A stretch of DNA of 23,825 nucleotides, from assembly GCA_020650975.1 (NCBI GenBank), contig JAIPMN010006494.1, positions 1 to 23,825 on the forward strand, in the 5' to 3' direction. The notes below the pieces were generated by a model, which was not told the DNA's origin, searched no databases, and saw nothing but the letters and a program-made list of their open reading frames with translations. Source of the DNA: Apostichopus californicus. Taxonomy: Eukaryota > Echinodermata > Holothuroidea > Aspidochirotida > Stichopodidae. A program made the translations under genes and the position numbers. Positions 1 through 11,100 of this stretch are shown here, in pieces (the stretch's first letter is position 1; each line of letters opens with the position of its first letter).

Positions 1-1046
1 CCCCCCATATCAGCATGTTCTCTCGCTGAGCCTCTATAAAATGAAAAGCATTTGTTATGCACTACTGAGTTAGATTTTACTTTTCCAGGGTATCTATTGG
101 GTTTACTAATTTGAATATCTGATATGTTTGGGAACCTCTGCCACGCATCTTGGGTTTCGCCGTTGCGAGGTGTACTTTATCGTTTAGATGATACGGCCCA
201 GAATAAGTGGAACTGTCAAACATGTACGGTCATTTAGCAGGGAAGAAAGATGATGAAGGCGGTAGTGGGTTTTTGAGTCGGAATAGTAGGCTTTGTGTGC
301 GAAGTACGAGGATATAAAGCCTGCAAGTGTTTGGATGGACGGCCTCTCAGTACTGGAAAGGAATTACCGGGATATCAGATATGAAAATGATTGGTCAATA
401 ATTCCAGCGAGAGAAAAGAGAGATGACCGATGTCCAAGAGCTATGTCCTCTTGTTTTAGGGGTGTAATAAGACATGGCAAGGATTGAAAGACAAAAACAG
501 AAACATTTTGTGTATTTCTTTTTTATTTCATTTATCTGTTGTTTTTTTGGTCTACTAGAAAATATTTCAATATACACATAATAAAAGTTAAATTGGGAGA
601 GGAAGTGTCCTAAGACCCTTCAGGGATTTATCGAAGGAGAAGAATCGACCATGTAGAAAAGAGAGAAAGAAAAACAAACAAAACAAGCAAGAATAAAATA
701 TAACAAACAAACAAAACAAAAAGCAAAGCAATTATGAAAAATATATTGTAAAAGTAGCTGTTTAGGAAGGTTAATTAATTGTCTTAATTGTTGGTTAATT
801 TTCTATTCAATACTAAAACATTCATGAGTGAAATCACTGTAATGAATTAAAAGCTTTTGTTCAATACCAAATATGATTCTCCTGATTTTTGAATCTGTCA
901 ATTTTTTTTTAGAAATGATTACAGCAACAGGTTCTATATTTAGTATACATCAATTACAGATATTGAAATTATTGATTTAAGGTATGGAATCATGCCTCTG
1001 CCTCTCTGTTTAACTCTCTGACGATGCATGAGGTCAACTCTCCCCT

Positions 1047-1057
1047 CCCCCCCCCCC
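1047..1057 (+). repeat. Poly-C run, 11
   Basis: Homopolymer of C; one of seven runs of 11-13 C on the + strand in this window. Confidence 0.9.
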
Positions 1058-1221
1058 AACACTCCTTCCTGTCATCCAACTTTTCAAGTATCTCTATAAT
1101 TTTCAATATTTCTATTTTAAGTCCTGACATCCACTTTACACATAGTGCTGCTGGAAAATTGGATTATGTAATCAGTAATAATTGGCAAACCTCCATGTCT
1201 GTTTGCCCTTAATTCATACCT

Positions 1222-1233
1222 CCCCCCCCCCCC
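1222..1233 (+). repeat. Poly-C run, 12
   Basis: Homopolymer of C, 165 nt after the previous run. Confidence 0.9.
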
Positions 1234-3150
1234 ACTAATTCCTTTTTCATCAATCTTGTCCATTCCATCTGCTTCAATCTCCAAGGAGTGAATTTTATAC
1301 ATCATGAGTTCCCATCTGGGTGGCAGACTTGTCTGGTCAGATCAATTTCATCGATATTAATATCATATCTTTAGCTTCACTTTTTTTTTACTTTTTTTTT
1401 TATGGTGCTCCTCTTGGGTCATGATATTCGATCCTGCTATTAACCTGCCCCACGCAACCTCTCATGAACTGATCTAGGAAACCAGGAGAAGGCAGTCATT
1501 TCCTGTTCGGCAAAGTTTCTTTACCCTCCAGGCACGATGCTCCCAGAGGGGTTCATTCAACCTTTTGTTTTCCTTGCCCTGGTGCCAATTCTCTTGTACT
1601 TCTGTCTTTCACAACCCCTGTCTCACAAGATCTTCTCCATTTGATCAATCAAGAACGCTTGCGTTTCATTTTTTTCAAACTCTGATGCTGGTTTTAATTG
1701 AAAGGGCAAAAAAAGAAGTAAGGGAAAAAAAAAAAATGAAAAATTGAGAGCGAAAAAAAAAAAAAGTCAGCTCACTCGATAAAAAAATTACTCGGAGGGG
1801 ATTATTCGTAAGAAGGACTCTGGGAACAAAGAGTTTCTCTCTGCGATTGCAATTTTGTTGAAAAAATTGAAAGAGGGATTAGCCATTTGCCCAGACGCGT
1901 CTTTAAAGAAGAAAAAAAAGAGTCTATGAATCTTTCTGCCGAAAGGCATTTTCAAAATCACCTTTGTGACTTGTTACATTTTCAGAGAGTTAAAAAAGGA
2001 TATTTAAAATTTGAGATGCATCTTGTAAGTGATTCTGACAAGTCGTAAAATGGCATCGGGGAGATATGCAAATGTGTGCAGATTGCGAAGATTATAGACA
2101 GAGTCGCACAGATTGCATTACTATATCAGAGCAATTAATTCTTCTTTATTACTAATTAAGTGCGAGCCATTTGAGGAGACTCTATGGAAAAGACATTTAG
2201 CTAATTTACAACCTCATTTTGTGGTGTAAAATGCCAGTTTAATGGTTATAGTAAATGAAGTACCTTGTTTTGAATTAACATTTGTCAAAATTTAGATCCG
2301 CTGAGATGAAGATTTATTTTTTCACCGAGGAACACCCATGTATCTGTTTTTATGGGATGGTAATATTATACATCATCAGAGATATAATTTAAAATGTTAC
2401 CATCATAAATAGCAATTTTGACTAATTTGACTAATTTTTTGACTAATATTTTTAATTACTGAAAATGATTATTTTGTGAAGAAAGAAAAATGAACAAATG
2501 GGTTTTATGGCATGGCATATTATTTTGCATGACATATTATTATGCCATTCCAAAAATATATAACCAAGGGATTAATTTAGTCGTTCAAATTCTGTGTGGC
2601 TGGGTTTTCCAATTTTCTGACTTTTCCAATTCTCTCACAATCTACTATGGTTACAGTGTATACAAAACTGCAATATATATCTTTGCATTTTGATAGCATT
2701 TTGCCCATATTTTTAATACAGCATTTTGCGATGCCATATTGGATAAATTATTCCATGTACATAAGCATCTCGATCCCAGTTAGCTGCCTCAGCTGATGAG
2801 AAGTAAACGAATCAGATCAAGTATAGTATGTCAACAAGCGGCCTCGGTGGAAACAACCCTCAACAAAGTTACGACCAAAAATTTTCCGCTTTCGCCTGAA
2901 GTGTACTTGCCAAATGATGCGAGCAACAGTGAAAACCTCATTTAGCTGTGATGACAATTTAATGTTATTAACATTATGGCGTGCAGTGCCCATGGAAACA
3001 AAAAAGGCCTAAACATTAGTAACAGTGTCAGAAGTAACACTTAGCTTGGAATGAACAAAAGAGGCAATCTTGCAATGTCCTAGTTGCAGCAATCCAAGGA
3101 ATGAACCAATGCTCCTCACAGGGGTAATAACCACCATCGCTTGAGTTAAA

Positions 3151-3162
3151 CCCCCCCCCCCC
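3151..3162 (+). repeat. Poly-C run, 12
   Basis: Homopolymer of C in the upstream intron. Confidence 0.9.
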
Positions 3163-4447
3163 GTTTGTGCATGATCCCGCGAGAGACACCTGTAGAAGAC
3201 CCTTGATTAACCCCTAATTAAACCCCCTGTACAAGGTATCATATATCAGTATAGGCTTGAGATACAAGCTGGAGATATCCATACTGATGGTGAATTTCTG
3301 TGACATATATATTGAAATCTGAAGTTATTTTGCACTTTTTTTTATTCTGTTTAAAGGCATCAATGTGCAACACCATTTAAAGAACCCTCATTTCACTTAA
3401 AACATAATAAAAAATAAAACATGAAATCATAAAAACATACATAGATAAACATAAGTACATTACTGACTAATTTATGTTGCACATATCAAACATAATATGC
3501 TACAGTACCGTGTTGATATATATTTCTTTTAATTTTGCTGTTCTTGTTCTTGTTAAAATGTCTGTTGCAATAATAGTAAATGAGCTGTTTCCAAAGTTAG
3601 TATTTTAAATCTTTACACAAATCTCTCGAAACAACTCTTTGAAAAGTAAACTTTTGACTTGTTTTGCGTAGTCTTGTAACACAATAGTCCCTAATCCAAT
3701 ATCATTAATGTTATCACATTTGCTTACATTTTAGTACAAAATGTGTATAACTTGTGCTATGAAAATCCATGCAAAGGAACTGAAAGTAACTGTTACCATT
3801 TCACTTTCATGGAACCATGTATTTAATTACTTTGATAATGGCGAATAATGGAACATCATACCGATCTCATCTCGGTGTGACAGTAACGGATGTCTTAGGA
3901 GCAGATAACATCGGGAGAAAAAAAAAAAAAATTGCTCAAAGTTAAACTTTTCGTACTTTTCTCCTGACAAATATACTCGTTAATTCTCGTGCCTGAGGTT
4001 TTAAAAATGTCACCGTGCGTTAAAGTGCACTTTCTATTGTCTTTGCGAATGATAGTGCGTCTGTCACATGACGAAGATCTTCCGATCCTGTTTGTGATTT
4101 ATGCTGTGTCGATGGTTCTGTACAAAGTACTATTGGTTATAATGTAAGTAGCCAGATAGAAGTCACTGTATTAAGTGCAAATCGTCTGTTAGATGGCTCT
4201 TAGAGATGGAATTTGCATAAATGTTGTTGTTACCCTTGTCTGTATGTCTCTCTTACATTTACTCGATTGAGAGTCAGAAAAAAGAAACAACTCGAGATTC
4301 ACAAAGTTGACGATAATGTTAATTGACACGATGAATTAAACATTTTTCTTTTGGTGATAATAATGTTTTCCATTTTTTTCCTACAGATGTACATTAAAAT
4401 GTTGAATATATTATCAATATCTGACAGCTTTGGATATTTTGTTTTAG

Positions 4448-4465
4448 AGCAGATTGCAATCTGCT
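4448..4465. repeat. Perfect 18-bp palindrome
   Basis: agcagattg is followed directly by caatctgct, about 350 nt upstream of exon a. Confidence 0.95.
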
Positions 4466-4818
4466 TTATATAAAAGAATTGTGCTTTATGTCACCATGGG
4501 AACTGCATAATAATTAACATGGCATGATTGTTGCTAGAAATGCTTGCATTATGCAAAATAAGGTTAGAGGTCACAGCTAGCTATGATCAGTTTGGCCAAG
4601 TTTTATTATGTATAGTATAATTCTAAGCACTTGTTAATTCATAGTATTTCAGGCAATATGAATATTCAGTTTCTATTATGATTTCTAAGTTTTGATTGGT
4701 TCACAATAATGTGAGCAAGATCTTTCAACACAAACTAACCACGTTTCATATGTATATGTGTATAGTCGACATGTTCACACACGTTTATTCCTCTGTCGTT
4801 GTTTTTGTTACTCTCCAG

Positions 4819-4957
4819 CTGCACGCGTCGTCGAGAATCACAGTGTGCGGGATCCAGAAGTACCCCCACCTCCCTTCGATGGGTGAACAGCAATAACAGA
4901 TGCCCCCTCATCAAGCGGGTCACACCACCAAATACACCCAGGACAGAAACAAAAAAT
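4819..4957 (+). CDS. PLXN: Plexin exon a: end of PSI1 domain and linker
   Basis: This 139-nt exon lies between the acceptor ttactctccag and the donor aat|gtaagg. It begins with the last base of a split codon (phase 2) and ends on a codon boundary (phase 0), which fits exon b. The 46 whole codons start CTRRRESQC, then have an RW pair at residues 20-21, a third cysteine at 28, and a TPPNTPRTE stretch. Known plexins end PSI1 with C-S/T-R-R-x-x-C, then an aromatic-rich stretch, then a cysteine followed by a Pro/Asn linker such as P-x-N-I-S, so the order and spacing fit. The first half of PSI1, with the CGWC-type motif, should lie on an upstream exon outside the window. The exon is short and partly Arg/Pro-rich and was found from splice phase and family pattern, so it is a little less certain than the others. 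Confidence 0.82.
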
Positions 4958-5100
4958 GTAAGGGAACACATTTTTTTTTTTTTTAAATCTTTGGCACTCA
5001 TATGCTCCTTCCCACTAGGTGTACTTAAAGTTTCAAATCTTTGGCCGTATATATGAATATTAATAATTTTTATTTTTATTTTGATCTGGATTTGTCTGAA

Positions 5101-5132
<32 letters not shown>

Positions 5133-8100
5133 CATGAATAGCAACAAATATCATCCTTCATAAAATAACATCCGCAGCAAACACAGCTGAGGTGAAATAA
5201 ATTATTTCAGTCACTTTTGAAACAAACAACATAATAAATACACAGAACAAGATAATTTTAAGGAGAAAGATACGGAGGAGTGCCCACAAGAAGCTTTGAG
5301 TATCTTATCAAATATTTGAACACCCAACCCTTTACAAAATACAAATACGTTCATGTGTTCAAAGAAACTTTCATAACGGTCTAGTGACAAAAAAAAAATT
5401 CTACTCAAACCCCCCCCCCCCCTCTTTATTTAGGAGTTCTCCCATTCAACCTTTCCCTCCCCCCTCCTATTATTTTGAGACCCATCTGCTCCTGCATTTT
5501 ATCACTATAAGGCATCTTTATTATTATTTCTCTTCATAAATTTTGTTGGAGCTGATGACGATATTACAAAAATATTGCAAGGGGAAAAAGACATATATAC
5601 CACTGCCCTGACCCAGACTGAAATAGTTTCCAAGAATTATTAGCTATCATTTCCCAGTTGGGGGTCTGTTCATATGATACTAGTATAAACTTAGATTCCA
5701 GACAGCGATTACTTGTAATGTGTAGTAACATGCGTGGGCTCTTAAACTGCATTTTTAGATATACATACCCAAACTACCTCAACCAATATCCCACAATATA
5801 ATAGTACAATATACTAGTACAGTATACTAATACAATATACTAGTACAATATACTAGAACAATATATTAGCACAATATACTAGTACAATATACAAGTACAA
5901 TAGATTAGTACAATATACTATTGCAATATACTAGCACAATATACTAGTACAATATACTAGTAAAAGAACAAGTATAATTTTGATCTGTTTCAGTTGAGCT
6001 GGTATCTTTATCATATCTCCTGGTTGTATTTTGCTATTGCAGTCCAGAATGAAAAAGAACAGAGAAAGGGCACTAAAGGAAGGGAACCAATGGAATAATA
6101 AAGGAGGTAGAGATGGGGAAGGGGAGGGGGAGGGGGGAGAAGAGTGGAAATAGCATCAAAGCAAAGAGAAAAAATACACAGGGATGCACCCAACCCCACC
6201 AAAACAATGCATGCAATAACAAATCAGAGAAATGCTTATAAAATGCTGTCTGTTTCTTACTTCAAAGTGAAAGTAATTGGTCAGTTTTAGAAAGGACCTC
6301 TTAGTGCTCAAGTGGCATATTGATCACTTCAAACTGAAATCCGCATTTAAACCTATCCCTGTTATTAAACTTTTTAAACCGAAGCAAACTGTAATAACTA
6401 ATCTGAAACAATTTGAGAATGAATAATTTTGGGTATATTTATATGCATTAGTACTGCAGCCTTATTATCATACACATATGCTGCACATTCATGCTCAATC
6501 TTGTATTGAAGCCAGTATTGTGACTTGAATATATAGGCATACATACACACACATACATCTACATAAACACACACACACACATACAGTATCTTTTGTACAT
6601 ATATTTTTGATTGATTAATGCAACAGCGGACTAATTCACAATCAAGTCATCCATTTCCAATCCTCTCATCAAGGAAAACATCATTCCTTGCATCGTAGTG
6701 CTTATTAATAGTTGGGCCTTTCTTAATTGTTTTCCTCCTTTTTGTTTAGGTGATGAAGCAGGAAGATATGACTTCATAAGAGAATCTTAAGTATATATAC
6801 ATATTAATATATATAGAGACAAAAAAAAAACAATCATTTTTGTCTTCTGAATTGAAAAAAATAACAATAAGGGAAGCAAAAAAAATGAAAGAAAAATAGT
6901 GACGAGTCAGACATTTGTTCGGTAAATTACATGCATGGTCTCTCTAGGCTTGCTCCACGGTCTGTTAAATTAATTCTTTTTACTATATATGATCTGTGTT
7001 TAAAGCCTTTATTACATTTTTTTTACTATATATGGTTGATGAAGGCAATCTAGCTTGGCGTATTATTAATATGAGTCACGGTGTGTTTGATCTCTGCAAA
7101 CTATATAATATCTGGGTAACATATGTCTGGTTTAGCAGTACACAAGACCCTCACTGACTCATGCACTCTTCTGTTTTCTACATTTGTATGTTTATCTTTT
7201 TATGTAGATCTTAGGTTTTGGCTTTTTCTTTTTCTTCTTATTCTTCTTCGTTCCCCTTGCCCTCCCTCACGTGTTTACAGTCGCTGCGTTTTACATATGT
7301 TTGTAATCTTTTGATGGATTGCTAAATGTGATATCCTTATTGGTAGGATTCCACATGGGAGAGGGTGTGGGAGCCAAACAATGGTGGTGGTCAGGAAAGA
7401 GGTGGGGGTGGGGGAGGAGGTATGCCACATGTAACCACCAATTATACAGTGATTTAGTTCTAACTTCTTTCACAAGTAAAGAGGGGTACAGTAGGTCACT
7501 TGACCACAAGATGAATGATTTTTGTACTGCACATTTGTACAGCAACCTAATTTTGTGGGACAAGAACAATCGTAGAATGTAAAGGGTCATCTCAAAACTT
7601 AGTAAAACTTACATATATGTTTGCAAACTGAACCTACAGGGTACCAACTGATTCTTTTGATTTTGACCTACCTACCTACCTACCTACCTACCTACCTACC
7701 TACCTACCTACCTACCTACCTACCTACCTACCTACCTACCTACCTACCTACCTACCTACCTACCTACCTGCCTGTCTGTCTGTCTGTCTGTCTACCTACG
7801 TACCTACCAACCTGTCTGTCTACATAACTACGATCCTACCTACATAACTACGTACCTACTCACGTACCTACCTACGTACCTACCTACCTACGTACCTACC
7901 TACGTACCTACATACTCACATACCTACCTACTTACCTACCTACCTACCTACTCAAGTACCTACTTGTCTACCTACCTGTCTGTCTACCTACTGACCTACC
8001 TATGTACGTACCTACCTACTCACGTACCTACCTAATTGTCTACCTTTCTATCTACCTACCTGTCTACCTACCTGTCTGTCCTACTTAAATTCAAGTTCTA

Positions 8101-11100
8101 TAATTTTTCTTGCAGATTATTTTGGATGTGTTGAACTTGCCTCGGCCTGCAGAGGTTGGATCTTTGGAGTATATGTGCGTGTTTGGTGACTTCCAACCCA
8201 CGTCTGCTGTTGAGGTGTACGATCCAGTAGAGAGTGTCTCTAAAGTTAATTGTTCGACGCCTTCCAACATAGCTACTACCGAAGGTAAGTTTATTTTAAA
8301 ATCACTCAAAAGAAAGGTTTGCATCCCTACACCACTTTGTTGGTTTAATTTAGTTAAAACTTCTGAAAGAGATGAAGTTAGTGTAAATCAGTTTCCATCT
8401 CATATATGTTTGCGTAAAGACTTCCGTTGGTAATGTGAGAGCTCTACCGAAACTGGCGTTATCATCTTGTAAACATCGATGAAAATGTAACCCTGGTTTT
8501 GAGGGGTATCAATATTTACTCGCTCATTAGCATTAATATATAGAGTTAAACAGCCTACATGTCAAATAAAAAGCATGCCAAAAATATAGCACGTCACATA
8601 GCAGCGTGCAACATAATAGAATGATGTACGCATGTTAATTATATAGCATGCCATTAGCATTGACATATAGAGTTGAACAGCAGACATGTCAAATATAAAG
8701 CGTGCCATAAATGTAGCACGTCCCATTGCAGCTTTGCAACATAATAGAATGATGTACGCATGTTAATTATATAGCATGTCATTAGCATTAATATATAGAG
8801 TTAAACAGCAAACATGTCAAATATAAAGCGTGCCATAAATATAGCACGTCCCATTGCAGCTTGCAACATACTAGAATGATGTACGCATGTTAATTATATC
8901 GCATGTAATTAGCAGCGACATAAAGAGTTAAACAGCATACATGTCAAATGTAAAGCATGCCAAAACATATAGCACGTCCCATTGCAGCTTGCAACATACT
9001 AGAATGATGTACGCATGTTAATTATATCGCATGTAATTAGCAGCGACATAAAGAGTTAAACAGCATACATGTCAAATGTAAAGCATGCCAAAACATATAG
9101 CACGTCCCATTGCAGCTTGCAACATACTAGAATGATGTACGCATGTTAATTATATCGCATGTAATTAGCAGCGACATAAAGAGTTAAACAGCATACATGT
9201 CAAATGTAAAGCATGCCAAAACATATAGCACGTCCCATTGCAGCTTGCAACATAATAGAATGATGTACGCATGTTGGCAGCGTGCAACATAACTTATGAC
9301 ACTACATGTAGAGACACGAATCTGATTAGCAGTCGAGGCATCATGTGCCCTTAATATAGTATTGAATGATCCTAAACGTCACTCTGTGTTTACTAATGGA
9401 GTCTTTACATCCCTTAATTCCCATCTTCTCGTTCCTGTCTGCCACTTCCTCTCGGGTATGACAGTCTGAGTGGAGGAATAAAACATCCTCTTCTTGTGTT
9501 CGGGGAGTTATTTGACTTTGTCATACATCTGTCATCGAGACTGCGTAATTGAAAAAAACAAAAAAACAAAAAAAAAACGCTTACATTTGGCAGTGACCAT
9601 GATATCTTTGTACTTTCTATCGCCAGAGGGTACCAAAAAAAAATTGAATAAATAAAAAAAAAAAATTAAAAATGACTTGTGAAAGAAATTGTGAATCATT
9701 GCATTTTTTTCTTTCTTGGGAAAATATGACCAGCTGCCAAGAGAAACAGAAACAGAAACAGAAAAAGAAGATGGGGGAAAAAAATGGGACAAAACAAGCC
9801 AAAAATATGAAATTGCCATGCAAAGTTTGTTTATTTTACAAACCATACATTGACTGTTAGCTGTGCCTGATAAATGGTAATTTTCGGCCCGAGGCAAGCC
9901 GTAGATGTCAGAAATTAAATTTGTGATGAATGAACCTGAATACAGAGTCTTGATAGCACAGGGAAGTATAGCATGTTATGAAACCATAATTGTGGGAATA
10001 GCTTGATCTTACCAAAAGTAATTCAGAAACATAGATTTTTGTCATTTATTCAATTTGGCATGGATTGTTTTTCCCTTTTTTTGTGTTTTTAAAACCTCCT
10101 GAGCTCTTTAATTTTGATAAATTATTTTTGAAATTTGTTTGAATATATCGGGAGGTAGGGAGAATCGTTCGGGCTAAAATTTTTACACGAGAAAGAAATT
10201 GCGCATTATTTTGCTGTGATGCTTGCCCACCACCCACCCGTGATATAGAGGGCAGTCTTTTACTTTGACGCAGGATAATAATGGTGATCTCCATTTTCAA
10301 ATGTACCTGTAACAAACCAAAAAATTTCACACCCAAAAATTTATGATTTATGGAATCATATAAATTATACATATATTCATTTTTATGGAGTCGTATATTA
10401 CATATTATTCATTATTTCATATTTAACAATCTCTTAAAATCCCCACACTTGACATAAATCATTCGATATTACATGAGTGTAGTCTCGTCCCATATCCAGT
10501 AATGAAGTATCTCTCTGCCTGCAGAGGTACATTAAGACTATTCCTATTGAAAAAAACTTAGCACAATTCTCTTAAAGGAAGATGAGCAGGTTTTGCCAAG
10601 TGTTTGCCGAAGCCAATGTTATTATTTTTTCAAAGATCGCTCGTTGGAAAAGCAAATTATTTAGGATCAGCAAAAGGCAGATGCTCCGAGCCCATGTAAG
10701 CGTAACCAAGTTATTAAAATGAAACGAGAGCTTAAGGATCACCGGTCTGAAAGATAAGTGGCGATGAAACACGAGACGTCTCACAACTAATTTGTTTTTA
10801 TTTGCCGGCTCTTCTACGAGCTGAAAGCCTCTCGAAGTGAATCCCCTTTGCATGGACAATTTTATGGTTTTCAAGATTAATTTCGAGTTTCCAATTTTTT
10901 TCTCCCTCTCTCTCGCTCTCTCTCCGTTATTACGGAGAGCGATGTAAAAGTGTAGTATCTTTTCTACTGTCGTGCGCGAACAAGGCCCATTCACAACATC
11001 TTCAGATTCTAACTTGAAGGGGTTAAAACCAAAACTTGTTATGTGTGTTAAGACAAAGTTATGCAAGGCCAAGGTCAAATGGAGAACTTCAAGCCTGGGG

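Larger units (their letters stand above)
1..4818 (+). other. Intron upstream of the first visible plexin exon (partial)
   Basis: This 4.8 kb is AT-rich with no coding segment I can support on either strand. It is inferred to be intron because the exon at 4819 is internal (phase 2 start) and no sema or PSI1 front-half motif was found here. It contains poly-C runs at 1047-1057, 1222-1233 and 3151-3162, several poly-A/T runs, and an 18-bp palindrome at 4448-4465. The segment around 1430-1560 is less AT-biased than its surroundings but I do not recognise it. Confidence 0.7.
4958..8115 (+). other. Intron A of the plexin gene
   Basis: This 3158-nt phase-0 intron has donor gtaagg and acceptor ttttcttgcag. 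It has no gene on either strand. It is dense in simple repeats: TGTC (5101-5128), poly-C (5410-5422), a 13-bp minisatellite (5799-5962), a G-tract (6115-6137), a CA-rich stretch (6537-6586) and an ACCT-family microsatellite (7666-8085) that runs almost to the 3' splice site. Confidence 0.8.

Noticed and set aside
2490-2693. An ILCGWVFQ string resembling the CGWC of PSI1
   Set aside because: No second cysteine follows, no flanking PSI pattern exists, and the splice phase does not help. It is a chance match.
4735-5154. A 139-residue minus-strand open frame
   Set aside because: Its start is translated TGTC microsatellite (TDRQ repeats) and it runs antisense over the plexin PSI1 exon. No domain is recognisable.
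7621-7827. An open frame of TYLP repeats
   Set aside because: It is only the translation of the ACCT microsatellite.
7666-8085. Interstitial telomeric repeat
   Set aside because: The unit is CCTA/ACCT, not the animal CCCTAA. It is a plain tetranucleotide microsatellite.
8285-8433. Open frame continuing past exon b
   Set aside because: The gtaagt donor at 8285 is strong, the next exon needs phase 1, and the read-through has no IPT/TIG pattern.
8525-9275. Possible CRISPR-like array
   Set aside because: The whole 127/128-bp unit repeats with no unique spacers, and the context is an animal intron. It is a tandem repeat.
8525-9275. RCATGY hexamers in the 128-bp units as p53-family half-sites
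   Set aside because: The flanking bases break the RRR/YYY rule in each one I checked, so only the CATG core fits.
10572-11078. A 168-residue minus-strand open frame, the longest in the window
   Set aside because: It includes a translated GAGA/CTCT run (ERAREREKK), shows no known motif, and lies in the middle of an intron. I treat it as chance.
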